64,000 bases of DNA from Ceriagrion tenellum (taxonomy: Eukaryota > Arthropoda > Insecta > Odonata > Coenagrionidae). Below are positions 1-10,999 of the stretch, one piece after another; the first letter of the stretch is position 1; the number at the start of each line of letters is the position of its first letter. The notes below the pieces were generated by a model. That model was not told the DNA's origin and did no database searches. It worked only from the letters and a program-made list of their open reading frames with translations. A program made the position numbers and the translations under genes. The stretch lies in the NCBI GenBank assembly GCA_963169105.1, contig OY720633.1, forward strand, positions 158,549,780-158,613,779, written 5' to 3'.

Positions 1-3000
1 CGGGTAGCAGGTCAGGGGGTAAATTTCGGAACTCAATAGAGGATATGATGCGATTCCGCTATCGAACGAAATGGTGGCGGTTGTTGACGATGCTGTTATG
101 GATCTCGTCGTGGTATCACACGATACTGTTCAGCTAAACTCAAGAATGTATCGTGTATCCGTGACGTCAATGAAAATAAAGACCATTTGGTGGCTGCAAC
201 GAGGCTGAGACTAAATTCAAATCTTTTAAACTTTCTCATTGTAGAAATGTGTCCCCCGAGTGACGGACTACGCATTAAAAATGTCACGAACCTCTAGTGA
301 AAACTTAATGCCACTAGATCAAAAAGTGTCTGTATAATAGCGAGGCTTTACTTCAGTAGGTAACGGGATTTGGAAAATTAAAATGAAAAATTAAAACTAA
401 GAATACCCGTTATTCATGCTTCAAATCTGATATTTTCAAATGTAAGCTTAAACTTTTGCAACACTGCTTGTTCGAATATGAAGTATTATTAAAAATGCAT
501 ATCCTGACTGAAGTTTACAATTCTCTGATGTAGAACAGCAGAAGGATATGGGTGTCGGTTGCTATTCTCTATCACCGCATCACATCATTGGCATGAAGAT
601 GGAAACTCACGGCGATTATTGTCACAGCGGTTACGCTCAAGCACAATAAACACCTCCTGTGGTCATTATTCCGCTAATAATCTCAAATACCAACAGCAAA
701 AAAAACCTCAGCACAGCATTGTTGATAAAATCTTACGTTACGAATTGATAACGCATAAACATTCTGGTCTAGCTACTTCATCAAAAATACAACTCATAAA
801 TTTTCAAATACCAAACACATTCAAAAATAAGTCACAAGTATTGCCGGTATCTGGTGTAGTTGAAAGAACTTTGATTATTTTATTAAGGGTTCCATCATAT
901 TTCTATTCGCATACCAAGAGTAAGTTTTACAGAAGTAATTTCGTTTTCCTAATAAGACAAAAACTTAACACTCAACACGCTTTTAACTATTTTAATTGCT
1001 AATTTCTTTTCTTATAGAGATAGTGTTCAGTATAACTGCTGAGTGCTATTTCGTGTTTAAAGAAGTATGACTAAATTCAGTTTTGAGCGAGAAACATCAA
1101 GGAACTGAAAAAAGCACTCTCTCTCTCTCTCACGCTATGGCAGCAATGGTTTAGGTAAAGGCATGGGTCAACGTCACACATATTTTTCACGTTTATTACA
1201 ATGCTTAATGAGCGTCCTCGGCGCCTCAGCTATTTGCGCCTGTCGGGCCCAAGATGAGTTTCCTTAGCCTTACGCGGAGTCCATCCAAACTTGGTCAAAA
1301 GATTATTTGCTCTTAGTTTGGCCATGCATCTCATTGACAGAAAGCGCGCGAGGGGTCGTGAGAAATTTGAAGAAAGGAATATTTTCATTTCTTCCCGGTG
1401 GATATTTCAACACTGCAATGAATAGCTAATGCAAAAGGGATCGTCTCCGACGATGCTGCGAAAGGGAATGGCGACTCGGCCCATGCATCTCTTTCGCCGT
1501 TCTCGATATTTACATTTCAGACTCCAATCTTATCCATCGCAAAATACAAGCCGTGCTCTCGAGCTGCGGAGAATAAACGACGCCGAAAGAATATGGCCGA
1601 GATAGTTCGTGATAGCAGCCACGGTGCGCCGCGCATGCAATGCAATGTAAATGCAGAAGGGGACTCGTAACATGTCTTACGATTACCAAGCCCGTTCCAC
1701 GTACCTTCCTCAGTAACAGAGAATTACGCTCCACATGAAGTTGTTCACCGTTCATTATAAAGCCATTGTCACGGATAGCCCAGAGAGTGTTATTTATTGG
1801 GTTGGTTTGAAGGGCTTTCTATGAAAATGGTTGATGCTTACTTGCTCAATTTACATAATTTCGACGCTTCAAACTAATTTCCCAAAGACGCCTTGATTCA
1901 GTATCAAGATAGAGAGAGAGAGTTCTGTTTCATAGACCCATTAAATTCAAGAATAATTGAGAAGAGAAAAATAAAGGGGAAATGCACGTCCGTAAAGGAA
2001 TAAATAAAACAAGAGGTAAGGTCAGTTTGATAGTAAATAAACATTTAAAGAGCCCATCTTTCATATTGTGATCTAACTCGGTTGAAACGCGGCAAATATT
2101 CACATACTTCAAGTTGTAACTAAGCAATGAACGTAAAATAGCGCTCATACGCATGACAAGGACAATGGCACTGGTCTAGTTCGCGAAATACGGAAGGGTT
2201 TATTTTGATTTTGAACTTTGCGGCATTGACATTTAGGCAAATTATTGATGCAAAATGGAAATTTTTTCCCCCGAGTGCTGTCGACCCCGTCTGCAAGGCT
2301 CAGGCATCATTGAGCGTGAGTAGTGTGTTATCTTATCGGACGAAGCTGCTTGAACTAAATTACTACCGCAGGATAATGTTAATTAATGCGCCAAAGAGTA
2401 CTGCAAGAAAAAGGAGACCATTAAGAGTGAAAAATATTCAAATGGATGTTTCTTTTCCATACCAACAGTCGTGTGTTATAAGTGAAAATAAATAAAAGGG
2501 AGATTATTACTGGAAATATAAATTTTGGCCAAAAAGCTTCCAAGTCTTTTTAAAAATTTAAGGCTATACTGTATTATTATAGACACCTTTCTTTTTTAAG
2601 ATAATCGCTCAAATAAACCCTTCATTCAGCATTTTGAATTAGAGGTTTCTTCAAGAAAAACAAGACAACGCAAATGAATATTCGGCTCAGTTTTATGACA
2701 CCAGATATTACTGCAACCACAAATACCTTAGATGATATTATAAGTCTCACTGATGCAGTTATCACATCCACAATGGGTGTTCCCTCAACGCAACTGGGTC
2801 TAATGACATTCATAATAAGTGTATGGTCGCTATAAAATGATTGCTTTAGCGGTCTATCTCCTTCAATCGAACATAAATTTTATTTATTATATTTATTTCA
2901 CAAACAACCACGCATCTCTGATTCGTGAATCTCGTACAAAAGCATAAATGAGTTTTTTTGGGAACTATGTCTTTTTAATTTCGGCAAATTAAATAAATAA

Positions 3001-4985
3001 GTGGGTTAAAATTCGTAAGCACAGATGCAGATGAGTTGCAACATAAATTTCTTGCAGATTCACAAGAAAAAATTCTCGCAGAAAGTTATGAAATTATTCC
3101 ATATATATACTGTGACTACCCATTTAATTCGACCTTGTATATTAATCATACATCAGGGTTTATAAAACAACGCGATGTCTAGGACATAAATTGGCTCAAC
3201 TCTTCCACTTCAAGTTTTTAAAGAAAATAAAGTAGCTAACGACTAATTAGAGAAGTTGCCGAAGCTAATCCTCTCCATATTTTGTCCAGACAGTTCATAT
3301 ACTTAAGTCAAATCCTCTTATCATCATTTATCATATAGATGGACACATCCACGCTATTAATCACATGGGATGAGAGCGCAAAATTAAAGCAATTTGTGCA
3401 CCGTAGACTTTTTTATGCCACTTCTACTATTAAATCAAACTATGATCAAGATATGAGCAAGAAGCAAGACATGCCCCGCAGGATACATTTTCTATTTATG
3501 CTAGCCAACTAAGTTCTAAAAGGAGTGAGTAAAAGGAGGATCAGTCAAAATAATGACTTCTCCATGAAAGTATTCGCTAAGTGTGCGAATAACTTTTTGG
3601 TAGGAAAAAACGCAAAGTGATACAAAAAGAAGCAACTGTGAAAACTTTGGATGAAACAAGTGGCGTCTGCATGCTATTTATTCACCCTCGTAGTAACTGA
3701 GTTCAAACTAAAAGGTCACGTATTCCGAAAATCAGGTCAGATCAATAAAATTAAGTTCCATGGCATTAGAAATTTCTCATCTAATAGTTTCATAGTTAAT
3801 TGATGTTATTCTGCTCAAGCGTTAAAGGTATTTTGGTGTTCCGATGATGCCTAAGTGACTTTCAACACATCAGCAATAGCCACCCATTGTTATTCGATAC
3901 CATCAAGTGGGTTTGTGCTTCGCACCTAGGTGCGAAAATCGATTCCGACGCTCCCAGTGGAAAACGACTGCAGGGGAGAGGAACGTTTATTGCATCAGCG
4001 AGGCAATAAAAAGAAGCACTCGTGATGAGGAGTACATTTGTCGGAAAAAAATATCATGATCGTCCTAAAGTGGATGAAAGTGGAGCGTTCGTGTGTCAAT
4101 ATCGGATGAAAGTTTAATAATCTTAACGTGGAACCTTGGCTGCAAGAGATTCAGATCTCCAGATTAGGAACTATTCCCAAAATCAAATACGAAGCCAATT
4201 CGTGATTTTTTTCGCATTTTCAAAAATAATGAGGATCATTGTAGTCAAAAAAAAGGAATGAACGCAGATAAGAACTGTGTACGCTTATTCTTACATGTTG
4301 AAAGCACATATTCCTCACTCTCCTTTTAATTAGAAACTCTGCCTAAGTCGTGAATTTTCAGCATTTGGGTCATGTGGGGTACTACTTCAACTCCGGAGGC
4401 AGATGCAAGACCCTCTAATCAACTAATATTTTAAATCAATGGACTTTTTTCCCATGCGGGAATGAAGACCACTGAATTTTTCAGAGCACCCCTATTTCAC
4501 CAACCGATGCCCCAAAAGGAAACCCTACTAGGTTAGCCATTCAAGTTGCCCACTCACAGAGCCGAAAGTCAAACATCAGCACTACCTTGAAGAGATCAGT
4601 GAAGAAGTTCGTATGAAAAATCTCTCGCTCGGAGAAGTCTCGAAGTGGAATATTTATTTGCACCATCGAATGTATCGATTTCCAGGTTGTTCATCACCAT
4701 ATTTTCCGTGATAAGGGAGGCAAACGGCACATTTGCTCCACAAAAAAATTCTAAAGGCGTTGAATAAAGAAGAGACGAATCAAACTAGGTCACTTCTGAA
4801 TGCTATCTTTACCGGAATCATATGTGAGTGCGATACCTCAAGAGTTAAATGAGTCCAGATCTCATAACTAACCGAAGATCACCGTTTGCACCAGTCCATA
4901 TTATCAGAATTTGAGCATGAATGCTATAAAATTTAAAGACAATTATTGATCGACTGATGAAAGACATGAGAAAATTCCAATTGAA
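1..4985. other. No gene recognised; AT-rich intergenic DNA
   Basis: I see no convincing gene in this stretch. The open frames here (for example 559-1002 on plus, 147 codons) have no recognisable motif and no codon structure suggesting selection, so I treat them as chance. Small items seen are a CT microsatellite at about 1117-1131, a GA run at about 1908-1921, and an 18-bp perfect palindrome at 3919-3936. Confidence 0.6.
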
Positions 4986-4989
4986 CATA

Positions 4990-5740
4990 CTCTACATCAT
5001 CATCATAAGCAATCGAACCTAGATTGGTTTGCTACAACTCTTCCTAATCCCTTAGCGTATCCATCGTCATCATTGATCGTTCAATCCCAAGATTGGTTTA
5101 CTGCAGCCCTCCACCCAACCCTATCTGATGCTAGTTCCCTTACCTCCTTTCCCTATGTAATGGCTTCTTTATTCGGTTCATGAACCTTTTCCTTGGTCTT
5201 CCCATGGGGACTTTTCCTCCTATTTTTCCTTCAATTATGTTCTTCACAAACCCATTGGGTCTCAGGGTGTGTCCAATCCATTTGGTTCTTCTTTTCTCTA
5301 TAGTATCCAAGATGGTCCTTTCCTCTCCTACCCTTCTGTACTCTTCATCGCTTCTTATTTTGACTGTCCATTTTATCTTCAGCATCCTCCTCCAGCACCA
5401 GGTTTCGAAGGCTTCTATTCTTTTCTGGTCAGCTTTTCCAATGGTCCATGCTTCCATTCCAAAGAGTGCCACGCTCCACACGAATATTTTCACATATTGT
5501 TTTTTTCACATATTGGTTTTTAGTCGTATCCTCTTTGAGCACAGCAATTTTCTTTTCCCATGATCGCCTTCTTACCTTGGGCTATTCTCCGCTTGATGTC
5601 CGTTGTACTTCTTACTTCCGAGATAGGTGAAGGAATCCACTTGCTCTAATTTCTCTCCCCTCAGGATGATATCTACATTCTGCTTGTCCCTTCCGCATGC
5701 TAGAATTTTAGTCCGTATCCATTTTGTACGTATAATCGGG
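4990..5740 (-). pseudogene. 3' end of a decayed non-LTR retrotransposon (RT C-terminus plus 3' UTR)
   Basis: A minus-strand frame at 5493-5140 (117 codons) carries the segment that follows the reverse transcriptase in many arthropod non-LTR elements: a LFGMEAWTIGKADQKR-type stretch, then a Trp-rich WCWRRMLKIKW stretch, then an RRTKWIGH block and a GRPRKR motif near the end. Upstream, about 5740-5570, the same strand encodes the preceding RT thumb region (GEKLEQVDSFTYLGS) in another frame, so a frameshift lies near 5560-5600. Downstream, 4990-5110 holds two copies of a CATCATCAT...CCCAAGATTGGTTT-like unit, a common type of 3' UTR in these elements. The catalytic RT core is absent, so this is a truncated dead copy. 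The clade (RTE-like or Jockey-like) cannot be fixed from this fragment. Confidence 0.75.
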
Positions 5741-5759
5741 AAAATCAAGGCTTTTCAGT

Positions 5760-6084
5760 GATAATAGTTGTTCATGCAATGATGCTATTTCCTCTTTAGT
5801 AAAGTTCCATCAATATTGGGAACTATCAGTACTTGAACCTTCAAAGTACGACCCACACTCACATACTGCGATTATAGCCGTAGTAAATTATGGATGATAG
5901 CGTACAATTTATTGAATATTATTTTTCGACGGAGGAAATTGTGATATTTTCCATCATAAACTGAGACTATTCAAGAAAATTTCCATCTCTCATCGACGAA
6001 CTTTCAACATAGATAATCGTTTCTTCTATGAGTTGACAAAACTGTAACAAGAAAGATATATAGATCATGATGTCGATGAAGCTA
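5760..6084. other. No gene recognised
   Basis: I see nothing assignable between the non-LTR fragment and the SINE. The 78-codon minus frame at 5967-6203 overlaps the SINE and is not a gene. Confidence 0.5.
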
Positions 6085-6089
6085 GGGAG

Positions 6090-6330
6090 GTCGGGTCGAT
6101 ATGGTGGCAACAGTATTAGCTGCCCATTATCACAGGACCAGGGTTCGATCCCGTCGGCGGCTGTGATTGTTTTAAGGAAATCCCAATCCCCACTCGGGTG
6201 CAATATGAAGAATCCTTCTTAGACCAACGCATCTTCCTGACCTCAATGCGGCAAATGACCTTTGTTGTCGGTCGTCTTTCAAAAAAATGGATCAAACTAT
6301 AATTTAAATTGGGTTATCAGGTTTTGTTTC
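6090..6330 (+). mobile_element. tRNA-derived SINE, plus strand
   Basis: A pol III type internal promoter is visible. An A-box-like segment (TGGCAACAGTATTAGC region, about 6103-6120) is followed by a B box GGTTCGATCCC at about 6142-6152. An AT-rich, non-tRNA body follows (TGTGATTGTTTTAAGGAAATCCC), ending in an A-rich stretch near 6280-6290. The layout of tRNA-like head, unrelated body and A-rich tail fits a SINE. A similar B-box and body arrangement recurs at 46.65-46.77 kb. Boundaries are approximate because I found no clear target duplication. Confidence 0.6.
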
Positions 6331-7142
6331 TTGGTTGATTCAATTTTAAATCCGATTAGCTTGATAGAACTTCTATAATAGAACTCCTTCCTTTCATAAA
6401 GGAAAAACGGAGTCCATAGTATGCGATCATATATAGCAACGGTTATTTATAAAAATTAAATAAAAATGTTGGTAACTTTGTTGCAAGAATAAAAAAGTTA
6501 ATGCATAAAGATATGTACAAAAATCTCATTGTAATGTAATTGCACACGCTCCAACACTAGCAACCACCGAAAAGAATATGACAAAAAAATCACTGTGAAA
6601 CGATATTATTAGATATAGTATCACTTTGATTCTTAATCACATTCACATTTAAGTATGGCTCACGTCCTAGTAGATAAATGCATACGCATCGCATAACAAT
6701 CGGGGGGAGGGATGATGACGCATTTACACCGCTCCTAAATTGCTCCGGCTTAGTGCCGAAGGTGTGAGACCTTAAGTTGTTATTTCTCTAAATGCACTCT
6801 AAAAATATTCTCTTAAAAACGGAAAACCTCTATTTCCAGTTTGAAAATAACAAATTTTATGATTTTAGAAAGATCACAATTTTAAAGGCCGAAAGAATAT
6901 AATGTTACAATGTTTTAACGCCATTGTATTCCACTCCAAAGTTCTAAAACCGTGTTTCAAGACGAAAAAATGCGAGTATGTGTAGCTAATTACAATTCAT
7001 AAACTCTCGGCGTGAATTCGGAGAACCTCAGTTTGCAGCCGAGTTAGAATGAATTATTTCTTCATTGAAAATTTCGCACATTTGAGCGTCACCTCATAGA
7101 ATAACTACCATGCGCAATTGCGAAAGCTGTTTAACCTCAGCA
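6331..7142. other. No gene recognised
   Basis: AT-rich DNA with no supported coding or RNA feature. It ends at the left target-site duplication of the hAT element. Confidence 0.5.
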
Positions 7143-7150
7143 GGTACGTC

Positions 7151-7285
7151 TAGGGATTGGAAATTTAAATCCAGAATCGGTTTTCGATAAATCGACTTTC
7201 GATTTTGGTTTTTGAAATCGATTTTCTAAAAATTCGATTTTTTGCCAAAAATAATCGAAAAATCGAAATCGATATTTTTAAATGG
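7151..7285. repeat. hAT left terminal and subterminal repeat region
   Basis: The terminal inverted repeat TAGGGATTGGAAA is followed by clustered CGATTTT and AAAATCG words. The right end (about 10855-10991) mirrors this arrangement. Such clustered short repeats are typical of transposase-binding subterminal regions in hAT elements. Confidence 0.85.
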
Positions 7286-7400
7286 TAAAGAAATTGTCTG
7301 CTGAAATACGGATGTGCTGTTGAAACAAAAGGCAAAATATGGGTTAATGGAAGCACTAGGGATGAGAACTGAATACGGTTAAATTTATTAATACAATATA

Positions 7401-10373
7401 TTATTTTAAAGATATAAATAAGGTATGCAGGAAAGTAATAATCCATACTAGATACTTATATACATATAGGTAATATAACAAGCAAATTAAATATAATTTA
7501 GTAGCAATAAGAATTGTACATTGAAAAGTGGTCATACCACAAAATGAAAAACATAATTTTATATATTTCTTGTTTGCAAAGCCGCGGAACCAGTGTTCCT
7601 CAGGGATGGACCTTAAAAAAACTAACATATTTAAATGTTTTCCGGATAATCGATTTCGCACCTGAGTTGCAATCAACCCGGCGTGAGAAAATAGTCGCTC
7701 ACGCGGCACGGAAGAGGCAACTATAGATAAAATCCTGCTGGCTACTTTGTATACGTGGGGATATTCTCCCTTAATCTCCTTCGAGGCATGTAGTGGATTG
7801 GGGTTGGACGTGTGGTCGACTGGAGGGCGGTTTATGAACTGGCGTCGCTCGATTGGCAAGCCACCAGCCCGATCCTGATCAGCGTTAGCGTTGGAGCGAC
7901 GTACTCGCTCGTCGAGGGCCAAATATCGTCGTCTGAATCGGGTTGGTCGTGACTGCTCTTCTGCTCCTCCTGAGCACCCTCAAATGCAGCTCGGTCTCCG
8001 GCCCATGTGGCAGTAATCTCACGAGAAACCAATGACCCTGTAAATCAGAAATACTAATGAAAGCATTCGTGGCACGCGGCTGCTGGACGGTGACTCGTGG
8101 TAGTGCAAACACAGGGAATAAGTCAACATTTATGTTAAATTAACTTACCCACATACTTTAAAGCTGCGTCAGCAGCAGATTTTCTTTCAAAGGAAACCGT
8201 CTTAAAGCGAGGATCCAGCAAAGTGGCAGCAGCATACGGTACATTGGATTCAACAGTTTCAACCTATTATTTATTTCTTCAAGGAGATGTCTTTTAACAT
8301 GCTTTCCCAGACGCGGGGTGGGCTAAAAATCTTTGGTTTTCTGAGGGCCGAGGGAGCCAAAAAATGAAGAGGTTCCAGCGGGAAATGAAAATTTGAAATT
8401 TGCAACCCCTGTGCTTACCTCTTTCAGGTATGCTGTTAGAGGAATAACTTTACTCAGCGATACAAGGTTTTCGCTCGAAACTTCCGATGTGATTACGGAT
8501 AAGGCTTTCAGGATTGTTTTAACCTCACTCAAACTCTCCAACTGTTCTGCTATGAGCATAGTAGGGGGTCTCCTCTTCGTATTTTTTTTTCTTTTTGGAT
8601 TTTGAAGAGCACGCGGCTAACAATTTCAGAGAGGTGAAGCATTCGGTCAAGCATGTCGAAGCATGAATTCCAGCGAGTGCGGACTTATTGAATAAGCTTC
8701 AGTGCTAGGTGATGCGGCTGACCGGCTTCCCTCTGATATTCCATGAGTTCGGCGGTCGCAACTTCACTCTGACGGAAGAAGCGGACAATCGCTTTTACTA
8801 GCATCAGCGGAGCGGAATCTCCTGGATCTGCTTCCTCGCCTTCTTCATCGACATCGGCATCAGCCTCTTCTTCCTCATCCTCCCGAGCGTCGGGCTCTGG
8901 CGCCTCCCAGTCGTCCCGCTCAGAAGGGCGCCTCGACTTCGAGTGAAGCTCAATCACAGCTTGGCCAATGTTGTTCAAAGCGTGAGCGAAGCGCGAAACG
9001 TGCTTATTCTCTCCAAAAAGTTCGCGCGTTGCAGCCTTAATGTTCGCGCCACCGTCGGTAACGTTTGTGCTTACCTTTTCCGGGTCTATGTGCCAATCCG
9101 CGCATATACTCCATAAAGCTCTTGTTAAATTCTCCGTGTTCTTTCTATCAGACATAGTATATGCACCTAATTCAATAGAAATCATATTCTTACCTGGAAA
9201 AATTTATTTTTAGTGTAATGAGCGCTTTCGCATTTGCGACATTATATGTGTCTCAGTAAAGTTAATTGGAAGGAAAATACTGACCGTTGTCAAAATGCGC
9301 CGTCACTCCTAAGAAACCCTGCATCGTATGATTATGCGTCCACAAGTCAGTAGTCAGGCATATAGAGTCAACTTTTTCTAGCACTTGGGCCACATCCTCC
9401 TTTAGAGTTGCGTATTTTGCTTCAATTTTCTTGACTAGTGTTTTTGAGCAAGGAACTTTATAAAGAGAATTCAGTTTGCGCGAGTAAACGCGGAATCCTT
9501 TGTCTGGCGTGCACAAGGGAAGGTTGTCCCAACAAATCATGAAGCGCAGTGCATCCGTTATTTCTTCATCTTTGGGACCTCCAGCTAAAAAAGAGACACG
9601 AAGAGGAATCACACTTTTGTATCATTTTTGGCTGTCATCAACTTCAGCACCCCACACGAGTGCGTTGTGTGAAAGCAAGCCGAGCTTGGAGTATATAGTA
9701 TCAAACCTTCCCAATGTTCTAAACAGTGAGTTCACCAGAAAATGCAGAGGCATTGCTTAAACATCTGTCTAGAGGTCCTGAAATGTTACCGTGACTATCT
9801 GGACGAGAGGATCCTCCTGAAGAACCTGCTCGGCTTGGCGGTCTTAATCGTACAGGTGACGAGGGTGGTGAGAGCATTAACGATTGAACTGACGGAGATC
9901 GACGATGGGAACAAGCCTATGGACACAAATTTTCATTTACAGTATCTACTTACTTTTCAAAAAAATTTGAATTTGACAAGCAAGACAATATTCTTTACCC
10001 TAGCCCTCGAGTATTGTCGTCTCGTCGTCCGTCCTGAAAATTTTAATAGTAAACACACTTTCGTACTCTTACCTCATCTAATCGTGGTGATGGTAGAGGT
10101 GAGGGAAATGCTGCTGTTGCTGGATCAGAATCACTAGCCAGGTCCAATTCTTCCTCAGACTTATTATCATCTTCACTGTTTGCCATTCTCTTCCTTTTTG
10201 GCGCACTAACATAAACCTCAATTTTGTGCACCTTCCTCAGATGACTGAACAAAGAACATGCTAGTCGAGCCACAGTAAGTCAAGCTCACGTGACACTTTG
10301 AGCACTTACCGAAGGTTTTATTATTAATTGTTTGCTTGCTAAAATACTTCCAAACAGCACTTGGATGAGCCAT
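7401..10373 (-). pseudogene. hAT transposase (ZBED-like), disrupted, four inferred introns
   Basis: The transposase reads right to left, probably from the ATG at 10373 (context GCCATGG). Visible parts, in order: a BED zinc finger (KCSKC at about 10285, then HLRKVH after a frameshift near 10250); a Ser/Pro-rich linker; the hAT N-terminal region (ITDALRFMICWDNLPL) leading to LTTDLWT; the RNase H-like core VTDGGANIKAA with its Asp; an acidic insert near 8830-8900; RTRWNS; ATLLDPRFK; and the C-terminal hAT dimerisation domain (SVPRERLFSHAGL...RNRLSG...MLVFL). GT-AG introns that restore the reading frame fit at 10072-9917, 9284-9194, 8418-8323 and 8148-8038. Lesions: single-base indels near 10250, 9750 (T run), 9623 (A run), 8586 (A run), 8247 (T run) and 7921 (T run), and a TAA stop at 8687-8685. 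The 131-codon plus frame at 9742-10137 is antisense to this gene. Confidence 0.88.
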
Positions 10374-10854
10374 GGCTAATGCAAATGGTGGCAAACCGCT
10401 CTCCGATCGGCACGACACGTACGCAACACAAGTAGCACGGTGACGAATCAAACAAAACGCATACTGGCCAACGCACGCAGCCTACAGTACAGTGCGATTG
10501 AAACTTCGTGGCACATGTGCAGAAGACGATATTCGGACTGGGCGAATCTATTTTGAAGAAGGTGAGAGCTCCGAAGCGATTTATTGAGAAAACGTTTACA
10601 AAAAGGCACAATGTCAACGCGCATTATCATTTTGAATTTTCGTCTCGCGGTCTACAATCTATTACTTCCGAGCGCGAGTCCCCGCCGGAAAGACTAGAAT
10701 TGTCATAAAAATCCGCAGCCCTACAGTTGGCAACTCCAACATGCCGGTGTCCGAAGCACTTTGCCTCCACTCCCAGGTTGCCCCACCAGCGATGCAGAGT
10801 GAAATAGCGCGGCGCGGAGCAAAGCGAGGCGGCAAAATTCAAATGCTATAGCAA

Positions 10855-10991
10855 GCTAAAAATCGAAAATCGATCGACTAGAATCGATTTTGATCTATTT
10901 TTCAAAACAAAAAGTCAACTTCGATTTAATAGAAAATCGGAGTGTGATAATCGATTTTAGATTAAAATCGAAATCGATTTTCCAATCCCTA
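10855..10991. repeat. hAT right terminal and subterminal repeat region
   Basis: Dense AATCGATTTT/AAAATCGATT repeats run up to the terminal inverted repeat that ends CCAATCCCTA. This is the mirror of the left end. The host duplication GGTACGTC follows immediately. Confidence 0.85.
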
Positions 10992-10999
10992 GGTACGTC

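Larger units (their letters stand above)
7151..10991 (-). mobile_element. hAT-superfamily DNA transposon, complete ends, inactivated
   Basis: The element is 3841 bp long and is bounded by exact 8-bp duplications GGTACGTC at 7143-7150 and 10992-10999, the size expected for hAT. The termini are inverted repeats beginning TAGGGATTGGAAA. Both subterminal regions (about 7170-7285 and 10855-10985) are packed with CGATTTT/AAAATCG repeats in both orientations, as expected of hAT subterminal transposase-binding sites. Inside, on the minus strand, lies a BED-finger transposase with four plausible introns. The coding region carries several frameshifts and one stop, so this copy should not encode an active protein if the sequence is correct. 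Because the ends are intact, it could in principle be moved by a related active transposase supplied from elsewhere. Confidence 0.93.

Noticed and set aside
559..1002. 147-codon open frame on plus
   Set aside because: No recognisable domain, AT-driven composition, no splice or promoter context; chance frame.
5180..5563. 127-codon hydrophobic plus frame
   Set aside because: Exact antisense shadow of the non-LTR RT C-terminal region on minus.
9742..10137. 131-codon plus frame
   Set aside because: Antisense to the linker and first intron of the hAT transposase on minus.
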